The notes beneath the pieces are model-generated. The model searched no databases. It worked only from the letters and a program-made list of their open reading frames with translations, and had not been told where the DNA came from. A stretch of 10,000 nt of DNA from Saprospirales bacterium (GTDB lineage: Bacteria > Bacteroidota > Bacteroidia > Chitinophagales > Saprospiraceae), in contig JADJYG010000011.1 in assembly GCA_016719895.1 (NCBI GenBank), positions 1 to 10,000 of the forward strand, in the 5' to 3' direction. A program made the position numbers and the translations under genes. Of this stretch, positions 1 through 6,632 are shown piece by piece (position 1 is the stretch's first letter; the number at the start of each line of letters is the position of its first letter).

Positions 1-22
1 CAGGGCCGATCAGTTCTAAAAA
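1..22 (+). repeat. Left terminal inverted repeat of the IS
   Basis: Identical over 22 bases to the reverse complement of 1165-1186. It begins CAGGGCCGATC. It is the transposase-distal end, because the gene runs on the minus strand towards it. Confidence 0.95.
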
Positions 23-30
23 TCTTGCCT

Positions 31-1122
31 TTAAAAGGCAAACAAATTGTATAGTTCATTGACTTTGTTGGCGAATTTTGCAAAGGTGTCTTTGATCGGT
101 TTGTAGCCGGCTAATTGCAAGAGATTCAAGGCTGTGGTATTTTAAAAGCCACTACAGTGGCAGAATTGGTGTTAGTGATCGTCATATCATCTTCTCCGAT
201 GAGCACATCTTTAGTCCAGTGTAAGCGATTTTCGATACCCCAGTGTCCTCGGATACCTTGGCCACAACATGGGCTGAGTCGATAGGCTTGCTCAGGATGT
301 AATAAGCGGTATGCTCAAAGGGTTTACCTTTCGTTTCCCCCAACGCTTTACTCGAACGATTCGTTGGATGCCCGCCCAGCCTTGGGGCAAATCCACTTGG
401 TTGAAAAACAATTCGACCTTTCGGTGCTCCAGCCTGCCATGTCCTTTTTCAATCGTTTCACACACCGAAAATGGGTGACATAGGGCGGTGAACAGTTGGA
501 TTTGTGCAAAGAGTTTATTGCAATTGCCTTTGACCTGAATCAGAAAATGACAACCCAGTTCAAGAATGAGCGTTAGCGTTTTTTTGGCAATGCAGGGCGT
601 CAAGGGTGAAAATGGCACCCTTCAACCCAAGTTTCTCCACTAGTTGTCTCACCGCCTCGGCTTCATAAGCCTTGCCACTTTCAAAGTGGACCATCTGATG
701 AACCAGGTTGCTACGCTGAGCAAACACACTGACCACATAGACAAAACTTTGTAGCGATCCATGTGGGTTTTGAACCGTAGAACCAAGGGCTTCCCATCCA
801 AGGCCAACCACTGTTCTGCTCCACAGGGAAGCACTGTTCCATCCAACGAGCAAATTTTGTGGCCAGTCTTTCCGGACTGACACTTTGCAAAAAGTGTGCG
901 TACGGTACCGAACGAAGGAACTCCATGTTTGAGTTGGAAGATACTTACCAACTCCTCTTCGTTGTTTTTCATAAACCGGGTAAAGCCCCCTTCAGGCCCC
1001 TGATGGCCACTAAGGATAGCCATAATCACCATGGCCAAAAATACCGACAGTCGATGCCACTGACCTTGACTTCTCCGTGGGTCGGAGAAGTCTGTCAGAA
1101 ATTCTAACAAATTGTATTGCAT
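31..1122 (-). pseudogene. ISAs1-type DDE transposase, multiply frameshifted
   Basis: This was a transposase of the RNase H-like DDE class; the full protein would have been about 360 residues. The first piece starts at ATG 1122 and has the N-terminal associated domain (DFSDPRRSQGQWHRLSVFLA) and the first catalytic Asp in LALDGK (residue 109). The reading frame then shifts near 795, where homology continues as STVQNPHGS...VYVVSVFA. That piece carries the second Asp in TLDALHCQK. A second shift falls in the A-run near 580, leading to LGCHFLIQVKGN and EKGHGRLEHRK. Further shifts near 320 and 240 lead to HTAYYILS and then IRGHWGIENRLHW, the hallmark C-terminal ISAs1 motif. A final shift near 140 leads to ALNLLQLAGYKPIKDTFAKF, ending at TAA 31-33. 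All catalytic segments are still readable, so decay is recent, or part of it is sequencing error in homopolymers. No intact frame remains. Confidence 0.9.
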
Positions 1123-1164
1123 GATTCGCCAATTTATCTCAAAGAACGTGCTTTTTAGGCTATT

Positions 1165-1186
1165 TTTTTAGAACTGATCGGCCCTG
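1165..1186 (-). repeat. Right terminal inverted repeat of the IS
   Basis: Perfect 22-base inverted match of 1-22. It lies about 40 bp upstream of the transposase start codon at 1122, the usual place for the promoter-proximal end of an ISAs1-type element. Confidence 0.95.
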
Positions 1187-1305
1187 CCCAGTTGGGGAGG
1201 GGCGGGGGTGGGGTTGACTCGCGAGCTGCTTATGCGAAGCCGAGGCTCGGCGGCTTCGCCGAAATCTTTAAAAAGGGTAAGAGCGTAAAAGTCCAAGAGG
1301 GTTAT
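1187..1305. other. Gene-free stretch with G-quadruplex motif and hairpin
   Basis: Bases 1194-1213 form an uninterrupted G-quadruplex motif: four runs of 4-5 G separated by single A, C and T bases. An 8-bp palindrome CTCGCGAG follows near 1219. Next is a hairpin with a 9-bp perfect stem GCGAAGCCG / CGGCTTCGC (1234-1242 with 1251-1259) and an 8-nt loop. The stretch lies downstream of the SIR2-FGE gene. The hairpin could limit its transcript, but no T-tract follows on the minus strand, so I do not call it an intrinsic terminator. Confidence 0.7.
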
Positions 1306-2454
1306 TTAGTGCCGCGCCAACCGGAATCCGAAATGGTTGCTCCTGTAGTTCGGTTGGTACCAGTAGCGAATAGCCAAGCGGCAATTGATATCGCCGTCGA
1401 GCCACGAGCCGCCGCGCAAAACCCGATATTTACCGAATTTCGGACCGTTCGGGTTGTCGGCTATCGAGTCGGCAAATTGGGCGTAATAGTTAACATGATA
1501 CCAGCCCCAACACCATTCCCACACGTTACCGGTCATGTCGAACAGCCGGTATTCCGGCGAAAGTACCAGGGGCGCGCGGGTAGCCACCGGGCGTGTGCGC
1601 TGTACGCCGAGCGTGTCCGAATTTCCAAAATACCAGGCTACAGCGTCCAAATCGTCGCTGCCGGCATACCGGTAGGCGTACTGGTTGGGCCCGCCGCGGG
1701 CGGCGTACTCCCATTCGGCCTCGGTGGGCAGGCAAAAGCCGCCTTTTTCGGCAGCGCCGGGGATGATGGTAACGATCCACAGGCTACGGTCTTCCTTGTC
1801 CAGGGAGTCGAGGTGGTACACCGGCGGTTTTCCGAAGCGGTCGCTGAGCCAGTTGGCGTATTTCAGGGCGTGGGAAAGTTCGATGTAGAGTTCGCTGCTG
1901 AGTTTTTTGTCGCCCAGGATTTGGGAAAAATAGCCGAACAGGTCGTCGTGGGTGAGCACCAGCGAGTTGTGATCGCTGAGCACGCCGAAGAGGTTGAACA
2001 GCAGGCGGGTGTCGCGGGGGTTGGCCTGGATGCGGTCGTAGGGTTCGGGGGTGCCGCGGTAGTCGTAGTAGCTGAACTGGTGCAGGATGCCGTCCTGCTC
2101 GAACGAGCGGCGCAGGCCCAGGTCGGGCATGGTGCTGATGACCACGGGGAAGGGCAGGCGGCCAATCTGGGCGTACATGCCGCGGAGTTTGTCGAAGTGG
2201 CGGTCGTAGAACTCTTCGAAGCGGCGCCAGCTGCGGGTGCGGGCGGCGTCGTTGGGGAAGAGGAAGAGGTTTTCGGCGGGGGAGGCCATGCTGACGTCGC
2301 GCGGGAGCGTACCGGGGATGTCAGCGGGGTCGATGCCGAGGTGTTCGAGCAGGTCGAGAAAGAGATTTTGGCCGGGCAACAGGTCGGGGCCAATCAGCAG
2401 GGCACATTGCTGGTTGCCGAGCGATTTCAGAAGGTCTTTCCAGGCGATGGGCAT
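1306..2454 (-). CDS. SIR2-like domain fused to C-terminal FGE/C-type-lectin domain
   Basis: The gene encodes 382 residues from ATG 2454 (MPIAWKDLL). An upstream ATG at 2613 is in frame but would overlap the divergent Uma2 gene and its promoter, so I chose the later start. Residues 1-180 look like a SIR2-like Rossmann domain: ALLIGPDLL at 18-26 sits where a GAG-type loop is expected, VVISTMPDLGLRRSFE at 104-119 resembles the TTNxDxLLE segment, and LFNLFGVLSDHNSLVLTHDDL (152-172) resembles the LHG...SLVLTxxDY hallmark. The usual His of LHG is Phe here. Residues 195-382 are the C-terminal half of an FGE-sulfatase fold: YANWLSDRFG, LPTEAEWEYAARGG (242-255), DMTGNVWEWCWGWY (306-319) and RVLRGGSW...GFRLAR (344-381). 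The first half of the FGE fold (MGS...PVTNxxY) is missing. The catalytic Cys pair is incomplete; only C358 is present. It is therefore probably a ligand-binding lectin-like domain rather than a true FGE. SIR2 domains often act as NAD-consuming effectors in conflict systems, but such a role here is inference. Confidence 0.85.
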   Translation of the reverse strand: MPIAWKDLLKSLGNQQCALLIGPDLLPGQNLFLDLLEHLGIDPADIPGTLPRDVSMASPAENLFLFPNDAARTRSWRRFEEFYDRHFDKLRGMYAQIGRLPFPVVISTMPDLGLRRSFEQDGILHQFSYYDYRGTPEPYDRIQANPRDTRLLFNLFGVLSDHNSLVLTHDDLFGYFSQILGDKKLSSELYIELSHALKYANWLSDRFGKPPVYHLDSLDKEDRSLWIVTIIPGAAEKGGFCLPTEAEWEYAARGGPNQYAYRYAGSDDLDAVAWYFGNSDTLGVQRTRPVATRAPLVLSPEYRLFDMTGNVWEWCWGWYHVNYYAQFADSIADNPNGPKFGKYRVLRGGSWLDGDINCRLAIRYWYQPNYRSNHFGFRLARH

Positions 2455-2464
2455 AGGCGTGGAT

Positions 2465-2497
2465 TTTGGGCAAATATCGCCAAGAAATGTATCTTTG
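2465..2497 (+). promoter_or_regulatory. Bacteroidota-type promoter of the first Uma2 gene
   Basis: TTTG at 2465-2468 and TATCTTTG at 2490-2497 match the Bacteroidota primary sigma factor consensus (-33 TTTG, -7 TAnnTTTG) with a 21-nt spacer. Transcription would begin a few bases downstream, giving a very short leader before ATG 2515. The promoter overlaps the intergenic region shared with the divergent SIR2-FGE gene. Confidence 0.7.
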
Positions 2498-2514
2498 AGG
2501 AAAATAGAAGAGAA

Positions 2515-2988
2515 ATGGAACCGACCATCGCGCCATCTGCTTATGAAATAGAACGCGGAAAACCTATGCCGAGCAAAAATCATGCAATCGTTCAGCGAAA
2601 TCTTGTATTTCATTTACACTTGAAATACGGCGATCGCTACAGTGTTTTACCCGAAATCAATATCGACCTGCCCATTCAGGACCGCGTGCCGGACCTGGCG
2701 ATTTACCGCTCGGTGGAATTCACGCCAGGAGCCGACGAAGTGCGGATGACGGAAGTGCCGCTGGGCATTATCGAAATCCTGTCGTCCCAGCAAAGCATGA
2801 CCGACCTGATGGTGAAGCGGGGAGAATATTTTGCCGCCGGCGTGCAGTCGTATTGGCTGGTGTTGCCCGATTTGTTGTCCATTTACGTCTTCTATACCGC
2901 CGAAGACTACGACGTTTTTACCCGGCAGGATCTCCTGACGGATAAAAAACTGGAGATCGAAGTAGCGCTGGGGGAAATTTTCCGGTAG
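2515..2988 (+). CDS. Uma2 family endonuclease (PD-(D/E)XK fold)
   Basis: The protein has 157 residues. Uma2 (DUF820) proteins are PD-(D/E)XK-fold putative nucleases whose biological role is mostly unknown; they are abundant in cyanobacteria and in some Bacteroidota. The signature is clear: VPDLAIY (58-64, Asp60), IIEILSSQQSMTDLMVKRGEYFAAGVQSYWLVLP (85-118) with Glu87, Asp97 and Lys101, and the family's typical GVxxYWLVxP end. The protein is a little shorter than the usual 180-200 residues because the N-terminal part is compact. ATG 2515 was chosen because a good promoter ends just upstream at 2497. The open frame continues far upstream antisense to the SIR2-FGE gene, but that part is low-complexity shadow sequence. 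It ends with TAG. The gene is divergent from SIR2-FGE, with 60 bp between the start codons. Confidence 0.88.
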   Translation: MEPTIAPSAYEIERGKPMPSKNHAIVQRNLVFHLHLKYGDRYSVLPEINIDLPIQDRVPDLAIYRSVEFTPGADEVRMTEVPLGIIEILSSQQSMTDLMVKRGEYFAAGVQSYWLVLPDLLSIYVFYTAEDYDVFTRQDLLTDKKLEIEVALGEIFR

Positions 2989-3081
2989 CGCCCAAAGGGC
3001 AGACCCAACTTTGGCCGCTGAAGATCATTTTATTTTCCGCAGGGCGCACAGAACGCGCAGAATTTAAAACGTTTTTCCCGT

Positions 3082-3089
3082 TACCTTTG
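3082..3089 (+). promoter_or_regulatory. Possible -7 element (TACCTTTG) for the secreted-protein gene
   Basis: TACCTTTG fits TAnnTTTG exactly and lies 88 bp before ATG 3177. I do not see a convincing -33 TTG at the right distance, so this is a half-supported promoter. The resulting leader would contain the structured segment 3104-3143. Confidence 0.45.
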
Positions 3090-3103
3090 TCGGCCAAGAT
3101 AGC

Positions 3104-3143
3104 CGGCAGCATACCTGCTGGGCGGTTCGGGTGCGCCCTGCCG
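3104..3143 (+). other. Structured leader segment (possible branched hairpin)
   Basis: An outer stem CGGCAG / CTGCCG (3104-3109 with 3138-3143) encloses GGGCG / CGCCC (3120-3124 with 3134-3138) and competes with CAGC / GCTG (3107-3110 with 3117-3120). The elements share bases, so not all can form together. The segment lies in the presumed 5' untranslated region of the 3177 gene. I recognise no riboswitch family. Confidence 0.4.
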
Positions 3144-3176
3144 TGTCTGCCAAACCTTTTTACAACTGAGAAACAG

Positions 3177-3962
3177 ATGTTCCGTATTTTCCTTTTGGCC
3201 ACCCTCTTGCCGGCACTGGCCACCGCGCAGGTGGCCGACACCATCGTCCGGCTGGACGAACAAACAAGCGACCGCGCGTTTTTGAAATTGCCCAACGGCG
3301 CCCTCTATGCAGTGGAGATGTCGGACGAAGCGGACGAGGATTCGCTGTCGTTCGAAACAATCGCCCGCCGCAGCGCGCTGCAGTCCTGCGTGACGGCTAC
3401 GTTTACCGGCGTGGTGCGCCGCAAGGCGAAAACCTCGCCCCTGCCCGGGCGGGCGAAATCATACGAAACCCTGGACGATCTGCTGGACGAGCTCCCGTCG
3501 GACTCCTCCATGCGGTTCCGGACGCCGCGCATCGATACTTCGCCGTTCAGCGAGCGCGTGGAAGAAGAGCGGCACAATGTCCGGATCAAACGCGCCTGGT
3601 TGTTTGCTGCCTTCCGGGAAGAAGACAACGATTTTCACCTGATCATCGGCAACCACGAGCAGCCCAGCCAGGCGACGGCCCTGATGAACGTGGAGGTATC
3701 CGGCTTGCCGGAAAAAACAGCATCCAACCGCAGGGCCCACCAGACCTTGCTGGAAGCCCGCACGGAATTCATAAAAATTTTCGGCGACACGCAGTGCCGG
3801 CGGACCTTCCGTTTTCCGGAAAAAGGCGTGCCCGTGGAAATCAAAGGCTCGCTCTTTTTCGACACCCACCACGCCGGCACCGGCACCGGCAGCGGGAATT
3901 TGCGCCCGGCAACGGTTTGGGAAATACATCCGGTGACGGGAATTCAATGGCTGAGTAATTGA
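3177..3962 (+). CDS. Secreted protein of unknown function, FFD...WEIHPV motif
   Basis: The protein has 261 residues. I chose ATG 3177 over the in-frame ATG 3087 because it opens directly onto a signal peptide (MFRIFLLATLLPALATAQ, cleavage after ATA), while the upstream extension looks like leader RNA. Export to the periplasm or outside is likely. After an acidic stretch (SDEADEDSLSFE, 49-60) and a charged middle comes IKRAWLFAAFREEDNDFHLIIGN (137-159), which reads as beta strands. The C-terminal part has VEIKGSLFFDTHH (220-232) and TVWEIHPVTGIQWL (246-259). This resembles a 'G-x-FFD-x-x-H ... iE-x-HPV' pattern I recall from secreted bacterial proteins of unknown function; I cannot name the family. 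It has only two cysteines (71 and 207) and no membrane segment beyond the signal peptide. It stands alone between Uma2 and the helicase, in the same direction as both. Confidence 0.8.
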   Translation: MFRIFLLATLLPALATAQVADTIVRLDEQTSDRAFLKLPNGALYAVEMSDEADEDSLSFETIARRSALQSCVTATFTGVVRRKAKTSPLPGRAKSYETLDDLLDELPSDSSMRFRTPRIDTSPFSERVEEERHNVRIKRAWLFAAFREEDNDFHLIIGNHEQPSQATALMNVEVSGLPEKTASNRRAHQTLLEARTEFIKIFGDTQCRRTFRFPEKGVPVEIKGSLFFDTHHAGTGTGSGNLRPATVWEIHPVTGIQWLSN

Positions 3963-4139
3963 CCGGGGCCGTCTTATTTCATATGCCGGCAATTGGTTAG
4001 CCCCTTTCCCGGATGTCAAATTGCCCTCCCCAAAATTGGGAAGTTGTCCCTTCAGCGTCATTAAATTAAAAAAAATATGTCCATTTTGCAAAATGGCAGA
4101 CCGGGCTATAAATTTTAAGCGATTTTTGTCAAAAAAACG
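3963..4139 (+). promoter_or_regulatory. Helicase upstream region with 16-bp perfect palindrome
   Basis: The perfect 16-bp palindrome CCATTTTGCAAAATGG lies at 4081-4096, 43 bp before the helicase start. It is of a size and symmetry expected for a dimeric regulator's operator. A near-consensus -7 element, GATTTTTG (one mismatch to TAnnTTTG), is at 4121-4128; no -33 element is evident at the right spacing. The surrounding sequence is notably A+T-rich compared with the genes on either side, as expected of a promoter region. Confidence 0.5.
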
Positions 4140-6632
4140 ATGGACTTCCAGTCCAACCCACAACTCGAGCTTGCCTACGAATACGTGTTCCAAACGAACA
4201 AGAACATCTTCCTGACCGGGAAGGCGGGCACCGGCAAAACCACCTTTTTGCACCACATTAAGACCGGATCGGTCAAGCGGATGGCTGTGGTGGCGCCCAC
4301 CGGCGTAGCGGCCATCAATGCGGGCGGCATGACGATCCACTCGTTTTTCTAGCTACCTTTCGGCCCCTATGTGCCGGGCAGCAGCGGGGAAGGAGCCCGC
4401 CAGCGCAAGTTTTCCAGCGATAAAATCCGGCTGATCCGCAGTATCGACCTGCTCGTCATCGATGAGATCAGCATGGTGCGCGCCGACCTGCTCGACGGTG
4501 TGGACGACGTGCTGCGCCGGTACAAAGACCCCTACCAACCCTTCGGCGGGGCGCAACTGCTGATGATCGGCGATCTGCACCAGCTGCCGCCGGTGGTCAA
4601 AGACGAGGAGTGGGACCTGCTGCGGCCGTACTATTCAACGCCCTATTTTTTCAGCAGCCGGGCCTTGCAACAAACCCAACCGGTGGTTATCGAACTCACA
4701 CACATCTTCCGGCAATCCGACAGCGCCTTTATCGAACTGCTGAACAAAGTGCGCAACAACCGGCTCGACGCCGATGTCCTGGACACCCTGAACAGCCGGT
4801 ATATCCCGGATTTCCAGCCGGACGACGGGGAAGGCTATATCACCCTCAGCACGCACAACGCCACGGCACACGCAATCAATGCCCGCAAACTGGCGGACAC
4901 CACGGGAACGGTCCAGCGGTTCCGTGCAGCCATTACCGGCGATTTCCCCATCCACGCCTACCCTACCGACGAGGTGCTCGAGTTAAAACCCGGGGCGCAG
5001 GTCATGTTTGTCAAAAACGACACATCGGCCGGCAAGCGCTTTTTCAACGGTAAAATCGGCCGCATTACGCATATCCAGAGCGATACCATTACCGTGCGGT
5101 GCCCTGGCGATGAAGAATCCATTGCGGTGGCTCGAACCGATTGGGAAAACATCAAATTTACCCTGAACGAGCGCACCAAGGAAGTGACGGAAGAGGTGAT
5201 CGGCACGTTCACCCAGTTTCCCCTCCGGCTGGCCTGGGCTATCACCATTCATAAAAGCCAGGGCCTCACGTTCGAGCGCGTCATCCTGGATGCCCAGGCG
5301 GCTTTTGCACACGGGCAGGTGTACGTGGCCCTGAGCCGCTGTAAAAGCTTCGAAGGCATCGTGCTTTGGTCCAGAATCGGCCAGTCAGCCGTACGGACGG
5401 ACCTGACGGTGCAGGATTTCAGCGCTGCGGCGCAAAAAAATGCGCCGGATGAAGCCCATTTGCAACAATCAAAAGCGGCCTTCCAGGAAAGCCTGATCCT
5501 GGAGTTGTTCCGCTTCGACGAGTTGGACAAACGCATGAAGCTGCTCCAGCGGGCGCTTCTCGAGCATGAAAAAAGCCTGCATCCGGCTGCCTGGCAACAA
5601 TTCAGCGCACTCAGCAGTCAGACCACCGAAATCTTCAGCACGGCAGCCAGGTTCCAGCCCCAGCTCCAGGCGTATTTCCGGCAGGGCGGCCTGCCCGAGG
5701 CCAATGCGGAGCTGCAATTGCGCCTCCGGAAAGCCGCGGCCTGGTTCGCCGAAAAGCTGGGCGCCGACCTGTTGCCGCCCGCCCGCGACATCCGCATTGT
5801 CAGCGACAACAAGGAGGTGCGCAAAACAGCCGCTGAAGCCCTGGAAAATGTACAAAAGGAAATTTATGTCCGGCACGCCTGCCTGGCCGCTGCGCTCAAC
5901 GGCTTTTCAGCCCAGGCCTACCTGCGTATGAAAGCCGACGCGGCGCTGGATTTCCAGGCCGAACGTTCCAAAGCCGTGGCCGCTGCCGCCGAGGGCCCGC
6001 AGGACATTCAACACCCTGCCCTCTTCGCTGCGCTCAAAAAATGGCGGGCGGATACGGCCGAACTGCACGACGTAGAGTTGTACGCCGTGTTACCCACCCA
6101 AACGCTGCTCGACATTGCCCGGTTTTTGCCCGCCACCATGGCGGCGCTAAAAGCGATCAAAGGCATTGGAAAGGGCAAAAGCCGCCAGTTCGGCGCCGAA
6201 CTGATCGCTTTGGTGCAGGGCTACTGTACGTCGAACAACCTTGCAATAGCGGCGCCCGATCTGCCCGGCGCAGAAGAAAAGCCACCCAAGCCGGACACCA
6301 AGGTCCTGAGTTACGATCTGTACAAATCCGGCAAAACGATCGACGAAATCGCCGCCGAGCGCGGCTTCGTGCGCAGTACCATCGAGGGCCACCTGGCCCA
6401 TTTTGTCGGCTTGGGCGAACTCTCCATTTTCGACCTGATGTCCGCGGAGACCGTCGCTAAAATCGAGCAGTTTTTCCTCGGTCACCCCGGCGCGCTGAGC
6501 GCCGAAGCCAGGGCTCATTTCGGCGAGGCGTATTCGTACGGGGAAATCAAGATGGTAATGAGCTGGATGGCAGCGGAGCGGGGCGAGCAGGGTGGAAGAA
6601 GTACGGATACCCAAACCAGTCCGGCTCAATGA
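4140..6632 (+). pseudogene. PIF1-like helicase with HRDC and HTH_40, amber at codon 71
   Basis: This 830-codon gene lies in one frame throughout but is interrupted by TAG at 4350-4352. Family members read TIHSFFQLPFGPY at this point; here it reads TIHSFF-stop-LPFGPY, so a single C-to-T change of CAG explains it. The product would be a superfamily 1B DNA helicase. Its motifs are Walker A GKAGTGKTT (27-35), motif Ia APTGVAAINAGGMTIHSFF (52-70), Walker B LLVIDEISM (104-112), motif III GDLHQLPP (144-151), motif IV HIFRQS (188-193), motif V AITIHKSQGLTF (367-378) and motif VI GQVYVALSRCKS (392-403). A long helical linker follows, then an HRDC domain (about 626-694, ending IKGIGKGKSRQFGAELI) and an HTH_40 domain (about 720-812). 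As it stands, the amber separates Walker A from all other motifs, so neither piece can work as a helicase without readthrough. The rest is undamaged, so the mutation is recent or a sequencing error. The 3' end overlaps the convergent esterase gene by 7 bp. Confidence 0.9.

Larger units (their letters stand above)
1..1186 (-). mobile_element. ISAs1-like insertion sequence, complete ends, decayed
   Basis: The element is bounded by perfect 22-bp inverted repeats. Its left end begins CAGGGCCGATCAGTTCTAAA at base 1, and the reverse complement of the same sequence ends at base 1186. The single minus-strand gene between the ends encodes a DDE transposase of the ISAs1 type (IS4-like superfamily). The total of 1186 bp is slightly short for the family, usually about 1.2-1.35 kb. 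The gene is frameshifted at several points, so the copy cannot make its own transposase but could be moved in trans, since both ends are intact. The right flank reads CCCAGTTGGG; the left flank lies outside the window, so a target duplication cannot be tested. The family assignment rests on protein motifs (LALDGK, TLDALHCQK, IRGHWGIEN) and is fairly secure. Confidence 0.9.

Noticed and set aside
1234..1259. Intrinsic terminator for the SIR2-FGE gene
   Set aside because: The stem is strong, but on the minus strand it is followed by ATAAGCAGC rather than a T-tract.
1306..2454. A true formylglycine-generating enzyme
   Set aside because: The N-terminal half of the fold is missing and the active-site cysteine pair is incomplete.
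1192..2514. A very long plus-strand open frame running antisense to the SIR2-FGE gene into Uma2
   Set aside because: Its translation is a Val/Ala/Gly/Glu-rich low-complexity shadow, while the minus strand gives recognisable SIR2 and FGE motifs. Only the part from ATG 2515 is Uma2.
3459..4340. A 293-residue minus-strand open frame antisense to the secreted-protein gene and the helicase start
   Set aside because: It has no recognisable motifs and spans the opposing gene, the intergenic palindrome and the helicase Walker A region. It is a GC-driven shadow.
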